Positions 28,951-38,601 of a DNA stretch of 64,000 nt are shown here, one piece after another (positions within the stretch are counted from its first letter, which is position 1; each line of letters opens with the position of its first letter). Source of the stretch: Nocardia sputorum (lineage in GTDB: Bacteria; Actinomycetota; Actinomycetes; Mycobacteriales; Mycobacteriaceae); NCBI RefSeq assembly GCF_027924405.1, contig NZ_AP026978.1, forward strand, positions 682,001 through 746,000, read 5' to 3'. Made by a program: the position numbers and the translations under genes. The notes beneath the pieces are model-generated. The model saw only the letters and a list, made by a program, of their open reading frames with translations. It made no database searches and was not told the origin of the DNA.

Positions 28951-30263
28951 GATGTCGCCACTCCCGTTCCGAAGATCAGGATATGAGCGTATCCGGCGAA
29001 CAGCCCCAGCACGCCGCCATGGACGAAAAGAAGCCATTCATCTTGCTTGATGGCCGCGCGGAGCATGTCGACGAAGTCCGGCGGCGACAACATCGCCATC
29101 TGCCTGGCGATGTACTCGTTGATCTGCCTGCCCTGGCGGACGTTGAACTCCGGGTCGGCGAACGCGATCGGCGCGATGGCCATGGCTTCGCTGGTGAACG
29201 TCGATTGCAGCGAGTCGTATTCGCGGCTGCCGAGCATGAACTTGACCGCGGGACGCGCGGGGCCGAGGGCGCGGTCGGCGGCCGGGCGCAGCGTGTCCTC
29301 CAGCATCTGCATGGTGCGATCCGAGCGGGGGCCGTTGAGCAACTCGTCACCGATATTCGCCACCGTGATCACCTGGCTGGAAACCAATTCCGCGTATCCG
29401 TCGGTGATTTCGGACTTGCGTTTGATCAGCAGGCCCTGCCGCCACGGAACCCACCACTTCGGATATGCGGGCGCGAAGATCATATTGATGCCGATCCAGT
29501 TGACCACCCATCCGATGATCACGCCGCCGATCGGCAGCACCACCAGGCTGGACCAGCCGGTCAGATGCAGGACGACGACCAGCAGCACGCCCATCGGCGC
29601 GCCGAAGTAGAAACCGAAGTTCTGCATGAATCGCAGTTCCTTCGCGCCGAGCACCTGGAACAGGGTGTTGAGCAGATGCGGCCGGGCCTGGAAGTAGCGG
29701 ATCACCATCTGCTTCACATCGAGCAGCTGATCGATATTCGCGCCCAATTCCTCGGTCAGCTCGCGCAGGATCTCCGGCAGCTGCTGGCGCACCCGCGCGT
29801 GCACCATGTCGCGCACCTGGGCGGGCAGGTTGTACCAGAGCTGCGGATGCTCGCGGCGCAGGATGTCCTCGACGATGTCCTTGATCTGCGCGTCGGCGAT
29901 GCTCGCGAGGTGCTCGGCCAGCTTGTCCGGCTCGAGTTCCCGGTAGAAGTCGGCCACGCTGCCGAGTTTGGCCAGGCCCTTGTCGACCGCGATGCTGGCC
30001 ATCTTGTCCGCACGCGAGGGAACGATGCCCTGCCAGCCGAACCGGCCGTCGTAACTGAGCAACGGGAGGACTTGAATTCGCTTGGGAAGGAAGGGATACA
30101 GCGCGCGCAGGCCGGGAACTCGGACGCCGTGGAAGGCGACCGGCTTGAACAGCATGAGCACGCCGGTCCAGTTGGTGATGTAGCCGATCACCCCGGTGAA
30201 AAGCGGTATCGTCACGAGCTCGAGGAGGATCGTGGGGTGGATTCCGAATACGCTCTCTAACAC
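28941..30263 (-). CDS. DUF445-family membrane protein
   Basis: A 440-residue protein with an N-terminal hydrophobic segment containing GYITNWTGVLMLFKP, a central helical region, a second hydrophobic pair (GVLLVVVLHLTG ... GGVIIGWVVNWIGINMIFAP) and a C-terminal hydrophobic segment (LGLFAGYAHILIFG). The two NW.G..M.F.P repeats are the DUF445 signature. Function is unknown; the protein is likely in the plasma membrane. GTG 30263 follows GGAGGG at 4 nt. It is divergent from the second Abi-alpha gene. Confidence 0.85.
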   Translation of the reverse strand: MLESVFGIHPTILLELVTIPLFTGVIGYITNWTGVLMLFKPVAFHGVRVPGLRALYPFLPKRIQVLPLLSYDGRFGWQGIVPSRADKMASIAVDKGLAKLGSVADFYRELEPDKLAEHLASIADAQIKDIVEDILRREHPQLWYNLPAQVRDMVHARVRQQLPEILRELTEELGANIDQLLDVKQMVIRYFQARPHLLNTLFQVLGAKELRFMQNFGFYFGAPMGVLLVVVLHLTGWSSLVVLPIGGVIIGWVVNWIGINMIFAPAYPKWWVPWRQGLLIKRKSEITDGYAELVSSQVITVANIGDELLNGPRSDRTMQMLEDTLRPAADRALGPARPAVKFMLGSREYDSLQSTFTSEAMAIAPIAFADPEFNVRQGRQINEYIARQMAMLSPPDFVDMLRAAIKQDEWLLFVHGGVLGLFAGYAHILIFGTGVATSWL

Positions 30264-30455
30264 GACACCCTCCTGCCGATACACCGGTGATCGCCGCCTC
30301 ACCGGCACCCAAAACTAGCACCCCCTCGGCGCAGAAACCCTATTGCGCGCCGCGTGCCGGTCGCACTGTCCGAGTCAGGCGGTGCGAATGACCCGCGACA
30401 CAAGGGGAAGTAATCTGTGGAGCGGATTCGTTCCCCCGGCGATATCGGAGAAAAC

Positions 30456-31337
30456 GTGGCAGACGACAGGACCGGACAGGACGTGGCCCGGCCAGGTTCT
30501 CGCGCCGTCGAGCGCAGTTCGGATGTCGAACAGCGGCAGATCAGCAACGAGGCACGGCTGATCCGCGGCGTGTTCCGGGCGGCAGGCGTGGCCGCGGGCA
30601 CCGTCATGCGCGGAAGCCAATGGGCGGTCGGCACGACCTACGAGGTCACCAGGGAGATCACCCAGGCGGCGCTGGACGGGGAGTCCTCGGCCGAGATCGC
30701 CGAGCGGACCGGAAACGCGTTGCGCTCCATCGCCCGCAGCGCGCTCGGTGTCACCGAGGGCTCGGTCCGGGAAATCGTCAGCTACGTCCCGACGTCCAAC
30801 GGCCCCGCTTCGTCGCAGCAGGCGCTGACCGTCGGCCCCTACCTGCGCTCGGCGAGCACCGAGGAGCTGCGCCGCCGCGGCGACGCGCTGCTGGCCAGGT
30901 CCGCCGACGTCTACTTCACCGAGGACGTGCACCCCGCCTACGACCGCATCCTCGACGAGCTCGCGCCCGACGAGGCGCGCATCCTGCGCTTCATGGCGCT
31001 CAACGGGCCGCAGCCGTCGGTCGACGTGCGCACCAACCGTCCGCTGGGGATCGGCTCGGAACTGGTGCAGGGCGATCTCACCTCGGTGCCGGAGCAGGCC
31101 GGCGTGCGCTACCCGGATCGCGCCCGGTCCTACCTGATCAACCTCAACCGCCTCGGGCTCACGCTGACCTCGGACGATCCGGTGGTGCTGAGCCGGTACA
31201 TGGTGCTGGAGGTGCAGCCGGTGGTGGAGGCGGCGCTGAAGAAGGCGGGCCGGGCGCCGAAGATCGTCCGCAAGAGTCTCCGGCTGACCGAGTTCGGCGA
31301 GGATTTCTGCCGCACCTGCTTCACGATCGGCAGCTGA
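30456..31337 (+). CDS. Abi-alpha (DUF4393) family protein, copy 2
   Basis: A 293-residue paralogue of the protein at 28057-28950. It shares APDEARILRFMALNGPQPSVDVRTNRP, YPDRARSYLINLNRLGL and LRLTEFGEDFCRTCF. It also has a short hydrophobic segment near residue 35. GTG 30456 has CGGAG five bases upstream; a GTG at 30417 is close to a TAATCT that could be the -10, which argues against the longer form. The role is unknown. Confidence 0.8.
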   Translation: MADDRTGQDVARPGSRAVERSSDVEQRQISNEARLIRGVFRAAGVAAGTVMRGSQWAVGTTYEVTREITQAALDGESSAEIAERTGNALRSIARSALGVTEGSVREIVSYVPTSNGPASSQQALTVGPYLRSASTEELRRRGDALLARSADVYFTEDVHPAYDRILDELAPDEARILRFMALNGPQPSVDVRTNRPLGIGSELVQGDLTSVPEQAGVRYPDRARSYLINLNRLGLTLTSDDPVVLSRYMVLEVQPVVEAALKKAGRAPKIVRKSLRLTEFGEDFCRTCFTIGS

Positions 31338-31434
31338 CGCCGCGGAGTTGATCTTCGTCGGAAGATTCTCCTCGCCGTGATAGCAATCTGATACAACTCT
31401 CCCAATCCGGCACTCGGGATGGGATTGTGGAGGT

Positions 31435-32319
31435 ATGGATCAGCGAAACGGCGGGCAGGGGCGCGGCGACCCCGGTGTGGGCATCGCTGGGCAAGCGCGT
31501 AACGAGTGGGACACGGACTCCGGTGGGCAGGGGCGCGACGATCCGGGATTTCCCCCGGACGAGCGCGGCGGCGTCGACCTCGATCCGGGCGGATCGGAGC
31601 AGGACGAGCGGGAGCGTGACATCGACCCGGTCGGCCCCGACCGGCGCGGCGGGCAGCGGGCGACGAGCACGGGTGAGCGGGATCCCGACGACCGGCGCGC
31701 CGATGAGCGCCTGCGCTTCGACGCGGGACCGATCGACTTCGGGCAGGTGCGCGACGATCCGCGGCCGCGCGGCCGCGACGCGGAACCCGAACTGGACGAC
31801 GTCGCGGCGATCGCCCGGCTGAAGTACCGGTACCTGCGCACCCTCGACACCAAATCATGGGATGAATTCGCCGACACCATGATCCCCGAGGCCACCGCGA
31901 CCTACAGCGAATACCTGCAGTTCGAATCGCGCGAGGCGTTCATCGCGTTCATGCGCAACACGCTCGGGCCGCACGTGATCACCGAGCATCGCTGTGACCA
32001 CCCGGAGATCGATGTCGACGGCGACAGCGCCACCGGCACCTGGTATCTCGCCGACACGGTCCTCATCCCCGCCCACAACATGCTGCTGCGTGGCGCGGCC
32101 TTCTACACCGACCGCTACGTCCGCTGCGACGACCGGCGCTGGCGGATTTCGCACACCGGCTACGAACGCACCTACGAGGTGGTGCTGTCCCTCAGCGACC
32201 TGCCCAGCCTGCGCCTGACCTCCAGCCGCTGGGGCCTGATCGCGCGAGAAGACGGGATCGCCTCGATCCAACGCGACCCGGGCACCGCGCCGCTGCGGCC
32301 GGAGTCCGAGGCCGGCTGA
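31435..32319 (+). CDS. SnoaL/NTF2-like protein with long disordered N-terminus
   Basis: Residues ~118-245 are a SnoaL-like (NTF2 fold) domain: DDVAAIARLKYRYLRTLDTKSWDEFADTM, FIAFMRNTLGPHVITEHRCDHPEI and WRISHTGYERTYE. The first ~115 residues are Gly/Asp/Arg-rich and surely disordered, with an internal repeat GGQGRGDPG / GGQGRDDPG. The ATG at 31435 has GGAGG only one base away, so the true start is uncertain. The third-position GC bias across the N-terminus supports coding. Enzyme versus binding role unknown. Confidence 0.75.
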   Translation: MDQRNGGQGRGDPGVGIAGQARNEWDTDSGGQGRDDPGFPPDERGGVDLDPGGSEQDERERDIDPVGPDRRGGQRATSTGERDPDDRRADERLRFDAGPIDFGQVRDDPRPRGRDAEPELDDVAAIARLKYRYLRTLDTKSWDEFADTMIPEATATYSEYLQFESREAFIAFMRNTLGPHVITEHRCDHPEIDVDGDSATGTWYLADTVLIPAHNMLLRGAAFYTDRYVRCDDRRWRISHTGYERTYEVVLSLSDLPSLRLTSSRWGLIAREDGIASIQRDPGTAPLRPESEAG

Positions 32320-32320
32320 C

Positions 32321-33964
32321 TCAGTCGGCGGTGGCCACCAGGGGCTCCAAGGTGAGCGCCGGGTGCTCCTTCTCGATGTATTGCAGCCGCCACTTGTCGC
32401 TGAACAGCGCGAGCAGCGCACCGTCTGAGCGGGTGAAGACCTCCACCCCGCGCTGCCGCCCGAGTTCCTCCGCCGACGCGGCGTCGGTGCGCCGGGCCAG
32501 CGTGTAACCGAGGTGCTCCATCGTGGTCTCCACGTTGAACTCCGTGAGCATGCGCGCGGTCACCACTTCGAACTGCATCGGGCCGACGGCCGCCAGGACC
32601 GGCGAGGCGTCGCCGCGGATGTCGTTGCGCAGCACCTGCACGACGCCCTCGGAGTCGAGCTGATCCACGGCCTTGCGGAACTGCTTGTATTTGCCCGCGG
32701 TGCGGGCCCGCAGCACGGCGAAATGTTCCGGCGCGAACGACGGGATCGGCGGGAACTCGACCTTCTTGTCCACGAACAGCGTGTGTCCCGGAGCCAGCGC
32801 CGTCGCGTTCACCAGGCCCACCACGTCGCCCGGGTATGCGGTGTCGACGGTGGCGCGCTCGCGGCCGAACACGGTCAGGGCGTACTTCGTGGCGAACGGC
32901 CGCCCGGTCTGCGCGTGGGTGACCACCATGCCGCGTTCGAACTCGCCGGACACGATCCGCATGAACGCGAGGCGGTCGCGGTGGGCGGCGTCCATGCCCG
33001 CCTGCACCTTGAACACCACCGCGCTGAACGGGTCGCCGGTCTCGCGCGGCTTGCCCTCGATGTCGGGCCGCGGCCCCGGGGCGGGCGCGAGCGCCACCAG
33101 GGTCTCCAGCAGCTGCCGTACGCCGAAGTTCAGCATCGCGGAGGCGTAGATGACCGGTGAGGTCTGCCCGGCGAGGAACAACTCCTGGTCGTGGTCCTGG
33201 CCGGTGGCCGAGAGCAACTCGCTCTCCTCCGCGGCCGTGGTCCACGGCTCGCCTTCGCGCGCCTCGGCGGCCTCGGGGGTGAGCGACTCCTCCGGCGCGA
33301 TGGTCGCTCCGCCCGCGGTGCGGGTGAAGTGGATGTATTCCAGCGGCGCGCCGTCCGGGCCGCGGCGCAGCAGACCACGGAAGTCTCCCGCGATGCCGAC
33401 CGGGAGGAACAGCGGAGTGGGGGTGAGGCCGATCCGCTCGTTGATCTCATCGAGCAGTTCCAGGGGCGCCCGGCCCGGCCGGTCCCACTTGTTGATCACG
33501 GTGATCACCGGGATGCCCCGGTGGCGGCAGACCTGGAACAACTTCAGAGTCTGCGGCTCCAAGCCCTTGGCCGCGTCGATCAGCATCACCGCCGCGTCGA
33601 CGGCGGTGAGTACCCGGTAGGTGTCCTCGGAGAAGTCGGAGTGCCCGGGGGTGTCGACCAGGTTGATGACGCTGTCCACGTCCGAGCCCGCGGCGCGGTA
33701 GTTGAACTGCAGCGCGGTCGAGCTGACCGAGATGCCGCGCGCCTTCTCCATCTCCATCCAGTCCGAGACCGTGGACTTGCGCCCGGCCTTGCCGTGGATC
33801 GCGCCCGCCTCGGAGATCATCCGCGCGTGCAGGGCCAGCGCCTCGGTGAGCGTGGACTTGCCCGCGTCGGGATGGGAGATCACCGCGAACGTGCGCCGGC
33901 GGGCTACCTCGGCGGGCAACCCGCGGGATGCGGGCGCGACAACACCCTCAGGGGAGGCGCTCAA
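32321..33964 (-). CDS. prfC: Peptide chain release factor 3
   Basis: A 547-residue translational GTPase that recycles RF1/RF2 after termination. G1 SHPDAGKST, switch I GISVSSTALQF, G3 VDTPGHSDF and G4 NKWD are intact, followed by the RF3-specific C-terminal domains (DPFSAVVFKVQAGMD ... VGPMQFEV). No ATG or GTG fits the expected N-terminus; TTG 33964, eight bases after AAAGG, gives MSASPEGVV. The stop is 1 bp from the convergent SnoaL gene. Confidence 0.93.
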   Translation of the reverse strand: MSASPEGVVAPASRGLPAEVARRRTFAVISHPDAGKSTLTEALALHARMISEAGAIHGKAGRKSTVSDWMEMEKARGISVSSTALQFNYRAAGSDVDSVINLVDTPGHSDFSEDTYRVLTAVDAAVMLIDAAKGLEPQTLKLFQVCRHRGIPVITVINKWDRPGRAPLELLDEINERIGLTPTPLFLPVGIAGDFRGLLRRGPDGAPLEYIHFTRTAGGATIAPEESLTPEAAEAREGEPWTTAAEESELLSATGQDHDQELFLAGQTSPVIYASAMLNFGVRQLLETLVALAPAPGPRPDIEGKPRETGDPFSAVVFKVQAGMDAAHRDRLAFMRIVSGEFERGMVVTHAQTGRPFATKYALTVFGRERATVDTAYPGDVVGLVNATALAPGHTLFVDKKVEFPPIPSFAPEHFAVLRARTAGKYKQFRKAVDQLDSEGVVQVLRNDIRGDASPVLAAVGPMQFEVVTARMLTEFNVETTMEHLGYTLARRTDAASAEELGRQRGVEVFTRSDGALLALFSDKWRLQYIEKEHPALTLEPLVATAD

Positions 33965-34268
33965 CGCAAGACAACCTTTCGCAGACGACCGATCGGGCAA
34001 CCACGCCAGCGTACGCGACGCGCGCGAGCGCGAGCCGAACCGCCGGTGACCACCCGATTCCAAGACGGCCCCGGCGCTGGGGTATGGTGTTCGGGTTGTC
34101 TCGGCGAGGGTGTCCGCAGACCAGTTTTGCGACACCGTGATCGACGCGGCGCGGCTTCCGGCCGTCCTCGTTCGGTCTTCGCCCCGACGAATAGACCCTC
34201 CCGTCAGGTGTGCGGAACCCCTGACGTGTAACTGACAGCCCGGAAGAGCCGTAGGAGTAGATCCAGTC
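33965..34268. other. prfC/rplY divergent spacer with leader hairpin
   Basis: The 304 bp hold no gene. TATGGT near 34084 could be the -10 for rplY. The region ending at 34226 contains a hairpin, CGTCAGG/CCTGACG (34202-34226, 11-nt loop), 43 bp before the rplY ATG. It could be part of the rplY 5' leader. Confidence 0.45.
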
Positions 34269-34871
34269 ATGTCCGACGTCAACCTTCTCGAAGCATCCGT
34301 ACGCACCGAGTTCGGCAAGGGCGCTGCCCGCCGCACCCGTCGTGCGGGCAACGTCCCGGCCGTGCTGTACGGCCACCAGGCCGACCCGCAGCATCTCTCG
34401 GTGAACGCCCAGGCCTTCGCCGCCATCCTGCGCGAGCACGGCACCAACGCGGTGCTGAACCTGGTCATCGACGGCAAGAAGCAGCTCGCCCTGACCAAGT
34501 CCGTCGTGGTGCACCCGATCCGCCGCTACATCGAGCACGCCGACCTGCTGATCATCAAGCGCGGCGAGAAGGTCACCGCCGACGTGAACGTCACCGTCAC
34601 CGGCGACGCCGCCCCCGGCACCCTGGTCACCCAGGAGGCCACCACCGTCTCCGTCGAGGCCGACGCGCTGAAGCTGCCGGAGGCCATCGAGGTCTCCGTC
34701 GAAGGTGTCGAGGCGGGCACCCAGATCACCGCGGGCGCGCTGCAGCTGCCCGAGGGCGTCGACCTGGCCGCCGACGCGGAGACCCTGATCGTCAACGTGA
34801 TCGCCGCCCCGGCCGCCGAGCCCGTCGAGGGTGAGGGTGCTGCCGAGGCCGAGGGCGAGAGCGCTGAGTAG
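34269..34871 (+). CDS. rplY: 50S ribosomal protein L25/general stress protein Ctc
   Basis: A 200-residue L25 of the long Ctc type. The N-terminal 5S-rRNA-binding domain ([17 protein letters not shown]) is followed by the TL5-like beta domain, and it ends in an acidic Ala/Glu tail. The ATG follows GTAGGAG. The next gene, pth, overlaps its 3' end, matching the rplY-pth pairing of mycobacteria, but the pair is in the opposite orientation to prsA/glmU here. Confidence 0.95.
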   Translation: MSDVNLLEASVRTEFGKGAARRTRRAGNVPAVLYGHQADPQHLSVNAQAFAAILREHGTNAVLNLVIDGKKQLALTKSVVVHPIRRYIEHADLLIIKRGEKVTADVNVTVTGDAAPGTLVTQEATTVSVEADALKLPEAIEVSVEGVEAGTQITAGALQLPEGVDLAADAETLIVNVIAAPAAEPVEGEGAAEAEGESAE

Positions 34872-35451
34872 TACCGAATCGTCTGCCGGGCCCGCGCTGG
34901 TGGTGGGACTGGGCAACCCCGGTCCCGAATACGAGCGCACCCGGCACAATGTCGGTTTCCTGGTCGCCGACGTGCTCGCGGAGCGCGTCGGCGGCCGTTT
35001 CGGTGTGCACAAGAAATCCGGCGCCGACCTGCTGCAGGCGCGGCTGGACGGGCGCCAGGTGCTGATCGCCAAGCCGCGATCGTTCATGAACCTGTCCGGG
35101 CGGCCGGTGGCCGCGCTGGCGAAGTTCTTCTCCGTGCCGCCGGCCGAGGTGATCGTCGTGCACGACGAGCTCGACCTGCCGTTCGGCGCGATCCGGCTCA
35201 AGCGCGGCGGCGGCGAGGGCGGGCACAACGGTCTTCGCTCCGTGTCCTCCGCCCTGACCACCAAGGACTACCTGCGCACCCGGATCGGCATCGGTCGCCC
35301 GCCGGGCCGCCAGGATCCGGCCGACTACGTGCTGAAGCCGTTCTCCGCGCCGGAGCGCAAAGAGGTCCCGGTGATCGTCGAGCAGGCCGCCGACGCGGTG
35401 GAACTGCTGCTGCGCGTGGGTCTGGAGACCGCGCAGAACCAATTGCACTGA
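34831..35451 (+). CDS. pth: Peptidyl-tRNA hydrolase
   Basis: An enzyme that releases peptides from stalled peptidyl-tRNA. It contains [20 protein letters not shown] (catalytic His in RHN), [20 protein letters not shown] and [12 protein letters not shown]. The start is ambiguous: GTG 34831 or 34837 would overlap rplY by 35-41 nt, and only a CTG lies closer to the domain. A length of ~190-206 residues is normal for the family. Confidence 0.93.
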   Translation: MRVLPRPRARALSSTESSAGPALVVGLGNPGPEYERTRHNVGFLVADVLAERVGGRFGVHKKSGADLLQARLDGRQVLIAKPRSFMNLSGRPVAALAKFFSVPPAEVIVVHDELDLPFGAIRLKRGGGEGGHNGLRSVSSALTTKDYLRTRIGIGRPPGRQDPADYVLKPFSAPERKEVPVIVEQAADAVELLLRVGLETAQNQLH

Positions 35452-35487
35452 GCGGCAAACTCATTCAGGACGCGAGGCGCCGGGCGG

Positions 35488-37140
35488 TCAGCCGCGGGGC
35501 AGATGCATCGCGGTCGCGGCCCTGCGCAGTTTCCCGGAGGAGGTCTTCGGCAGTGCGCCGGGGCCGAGGACGGTGACGGTGCGCGGGCGGGCGCCGACCT
35601 CCGCGAACACCGAGTGCACGATCTCGCGCTCGATCCGCTTGACCTCGTTGGGGTCCTGGTGGCTGCCGCTCTCCACCACCACGGCGAAACTCTCCCGCTG
35701 ATGACCCGCGTCGAGGCGCACCGCCACCGCGTTGCCGGGCCGGACGCCGCGCACCCGCGTCGCCGCGCGCTCGATGTCGGTGGGGTAGATGTTGCGGCCA
35801 CCCATGATGATCACGTCTTTGATCCGGCCGCACACCACGATCAGCCCCTCGTCGGTGAAGTAGCCGATGTCGCCGGTGTCCAGCCAGCCATCGGCGTCCT
35901 GGGCCGATTGGAATCCGTCCACCGTCACGTAGCCGGACGTGACCGCCGGGCCGCGCAGTTCGATCACGCCCACCGAGCGGGCGGGCAGCGGTTGACGCTC
36001 GCTGTCGACGATCCGGCCCTCCAGGTGGTCGACCAGATAGCCGAGCGTGGGCAACCTGCGGATGTTGGCGGGCTGGCCGTGCTCCTCCGGCACGGGCACC
36101 GCCTTGCCGATCGCCTCCAGCAGGTCGGCGTCGATCACGTCGACCACCTGTCCGTGCCCGGGGTCGGGAATCGACACGGCCAGCGTGGTCTCGGCCATGC
36201 CGTAGACCGGGGTGAGGGCCATCGGGTTGAGCCCGAAGCGTTTGCCCGCCTCGGCCAAGGCGTCCATGGTGTCCGGATCCACCGGTTCGGCGCCGTTCCA
36301 CATGTAGCGCACGCTGCTGAGGTCGAACGCGCCGTCGTCGGCCTGGCGCAGCCGCCGGGCCAGCAGTGAATAGGCGAAATTCGGCGCGGCGGTGACGGTT
36401 CCACGGTACTTGCTGATCAGCTCGGCCCACAGCAGCGGCCTGGTGAGGAAGTCCAGCGGCGTCACGCACACCACTTCCGCGCCGAATTGCATGGGGACGC
36501 TGAGGAACCCGACCATGCCCATGTCGTGGAACAGGGGCAGCCAGCTGACCATCACGTCGTCGTCGAGCTGGAATTTCACCCGGTCGAACATGGCGTAGGC
36601 GTTGACGTAGAAGTTCTCGTGCGTGATCCGCACCGCCTTGGGCGATCCGGTCGAACCGGAGGTCAACTGCTGCAACGCGATATCGCCCTCGACGGTGGGC
36701 ACGGGGTCGACGTCGGGGCCGTCGGGCAGCTGGTCGATGCGCACCACGGTGATGCCGCGTTCGCGCAGCAGCGGTTCGGCCGCCTCGAACGGCGCGCCCA
36801 GCACGACCGCGCGCGCTTCGATCATCGTCAGCACGGTCTCGGTGTCCCGCGCCCACACCACCAGATCGGTGCGCGGAGTGGGCTGGTGCAGCATGGTGAT
36901 CGACGCGCCGCGCATCCAGACGGCCTGGCAGGCCGGGGCGATGTCGGCGGGCATGCCCGCGAGCACGCCCACCGCGTCGCCGTGCCCGATGCCCGCTTCG
37001 GCCAGCCCGCCCGCCATGCGCCGGGCGAGCCGGTGGATTTCGGCCCAGGTGCGGCGCAGCGGGGCGCCCGGCTCGCCGGTCACCAGTCCGCGTTCGGAGG
37101 TCTGTGCGGTTGCGTACATCTCGTCGGTGAACCTGCTCAA
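35488..37140 (-). CDS. Acyl-AMP ligase/acyl-CoA synthetase, Pks16 (Rv1013)-like
   Basis: A 550-residue ANL-superfamily adenylating enzyme. Key motifs are [15 protein letters not shown] (P-loop), [39 protein letters not shown] and the catalytic Lys in [10 protein letters not shown]. It is placed next to pth as Rv1013 is next to Rv1014c, so it is probably the Pks16 orthologue, a fatty-acyl-AMP ligase-like protein. The substrate is a fatty or polyketide acyl chain (inference). TTG 37140 follows GAGGAG. Confidence 0.92.
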   Translation of the reverse strand: MSRFTDEMYATAQTSERGLVTGEPGAPLRRTWAEIHRLARRMAGGLAEAGIGHGDAVGVLAGMPADIAPACQAVWMRGASITMLHQPTPRTDLVVWARDTETVLTMIEARAVVLGAPFEAAEPLLRERGITVVRIDQLPDGPDVDPVPTVEGDIALQQLTSGSTGSPKAVRITHENFYVNAYAMFDRVKFQLDDDVMVSWLPLFHDMGMVGFLSVPMQFGAEVVCVTPLDFLTRPLLWAELISKYRGTVTAAPNFAYSLLARRLRQADDGAFDLSSVRYMWNGAEPVDPDTMDALAEAGKRFGLNPMALTPVYGMAETTLAVSIPDPGHGQVVDVIDADLLEAIGKAVPVPEEHGQPANIRRLPTLGYLVDHLEGRIVDSERQPLPARSVGVIELRGPAVTSGYVTVDGFQSAQDADGWLDTGDIGYFTDEGLIVVCGRIKDVIIMGGRNIYPTDIERAATRVRGVRPGNAVAVRLDAGHQRESFAVVVESGSHQDPNEVKRIEREIVHSVFAEVGARPRTVTVLGPGALPKTSSGKLRRAATAMHLPRG

Positions 37141-37238
37141 AGTCCCAACTCCTCTTCACCAACCGTTGCCGGGATCCGGCCTCCCCCAACTATCACGCCA
37201 TAGTGGCCCAGCGTTAACCCCATTTCCAGGGGCGCAGG

Positions 37239-37910
37239 TCAGAGGCGTGAAATGACGGCCGGAAAGGTCGCGGCGTAGCGATCGACGTAGCACCGGCCCG
37301 ATCGTGCGGCGAGTTCGCGCATCAGCTCGTCGGTCGCGGCGCGCACCAGGTGACGTTGCTCGGCGGGTGGGTAGCGGCGAGGGGCGGCGAACTCGATGCG
37401 CACTTTGGCGAAACGCAGCAGGCGGCTGCCGCGCGGGTTCACTCGGTCGGTGCCGGAGAGCGTCACCGGAACCACAGGCGCGCCGGTGGCCATGGCGACC
37501 CGCACGGCGCCGGTGCGGCCGCGATAGATCCGCCCGTCCGGTGAACGGGTGCCTTCGGGGTGGATCGCCCAGACCCCGCCGTCCGCCAGGATGCGGGTGG
37601 CCGCGGCCAACGCCGCGGCGGCCGCGTCCCCGCCGGTCCGATCGACGGGCACCTGTCCGGACACCGAGTAGAACCAGCGGTTGAATCGTCCGCGCACGCC
37701 TTCTCCGGTGAAGTACTCCTGTTTCGCGAGGAACGTGACGTGCCGGGGCACCACCAGCGCCAGGTACAGCGAGTCGATCACGGCGAGGTGGTTGGCCGCG
37801 ATGATCACCGGCCCGGTTCGCGGAATGTGCTCCAGCCCAACGACCTCGGGTCTGCCGAGCAGCCGCAGCAGTGGGCCGAGCAAGACGTACTTGAACAGTG
37901 CGTACCACAT
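37239..37910 (-). CDS. 1-acyl-glycerol-3-phosphate acyltransferase-like (PlsC)
   Basis: A 223-residue membrane-associated acyltransferase with the NH-x4-D motif in NHLAVIDS, GVRGRFNRW and the substrate-binding HPEGTRSPDG. It acylates lysophosphatidic acid or a related lipid acceptor. Start ATG 37910 has GGAGG at 5 nt. It is divergent from a TetR gene, with three operator copies between them, and upstream of the acyl-AMP ligase on the same strand (98-bp gap). Confidence 0.92.
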   Translation of the reverse strand: MWYALFKYVLLGPLLRLLGRPEVVGLEHIPRTGPVIIAANHLAVIDSLYLALVVPRHVTFLAKQEYFTGEGVRGRFNRWFYSVSGQVPVDRTGGDAAAAALAAATRILADGGVWAIHPEGTRSPDGRIYRGRTGAVRVAMATGAPVVPVTLSGTDRVNPRGSRLLRFAKVRIEFAAPRRYPPAEQRHLVRAATDELMRELAARSGRCYVDRYAATFPAVISRL

Positions 37911-37933
37911 GAAGACCTCCGGGAGCCGAGTGT

Positions 37934-38015
37934 GTAGACATTGTCTACCCGATCTTGTAGACAGTGTCTACGCCCGGGTGTGCCCGCGGCCCGGCCAGGC
38001 GTAGACAATGTCCAC
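37934..38015. promoter_or_regulatory. Triple TetR operator (GTAGACA-N-TGTCTAC)
   Basis: Perfect 15-bp palindromes GTAGACATTGTCTAC (37934-37948) and GTAGACAGTGTCTAC (37957-37971), plus an imperfect third copy GTAGACAATGTCCAC (38001-38015) that abuts the TetR ATG. The placement allows control of both plsC and tetR. Confidence 0.88.
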
Positions 38016-38576
38016 ATGACTGGGAGCGAGTCGTTGCGGGATCGACTGGTCGACGTGGGCGTCGACCTGCTCGAAGAGGTGGGGGCCGCGCATCTTGGTC
38101 TGCGCGCGATCACCCGGGCGGCCGGCGTCTCCCACGGCGCGCCGCGGCGATACTTCCCGACGCACCGCGCACTGCTCGCCGCCATCGCCGCGCGCGGGTT
38201 CGCCGACCTGGAAGACCGGTTCGCGGCGGTGGAGGCCAAGTCGGCACGTGACCGTCTGACGCGGATGAGCGCCGAATACCTCGAGTTCGCCGTGCGGCGT
38301 CCGGAGATGTTCACCCTGATGTTCCGGCACGACCTGCTCGAAGGTTCCGGTGAGAATCTGCGGTCGGTCAGCCTGCCGCTGTTCGCGCGGTTCGCCGAGC
38401 TGGTCGGCGCGGCGGCGGCCTCGGACACGATCGATCCGCGCGACCGCGCTGTCGCCCTGTGGACCAACCTGCACGGCATCGCCACGGCGCAGGCCAATCG
38501 CAGCCTGCGCCTGGTCGGTCCGGGCGCCGACGCGGACGCGCTGGTGGCCAGGGCGCTCGCGGTGCACTTGGCCTGA
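38016..38576 (+). CDS. TetR-family regulator of lipid genes
   Basis: A 186-residue TetR protein with the helix-turn-helix HLGLRAITRAAGVSHGAPRRYFPTHRALLAAI and a WHG-type C-terminal domain (PEMFTLMFRHDLLEG ... LWTNLHGIATAQ). The ATG lies one base after an operator half-site. Autorepression together with control of the divergent plsC-like gene is strongly suggested by the triple palindrome. Confidence 0.92.
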   Translation: MTGSESLRDRLVDVGVDLLEEVGAAHLGLRAITRAAGVSHGAPRRYFPTHRALLAAIAARGFADLEDRFAAVEAKSARDRLTRMSAEYLEFAVRRPEMFTLMFRHDLLEGSGENLRSVSLPLFARFAELVGAAAASDTIDPRDRAVALWTNLHGIATAQANRSLRLVGPGADADALVARALAVHLA

Positions 38577-38601
38577 CTGTTCCGGGGCGGTCCCCGGCGG
38601 T

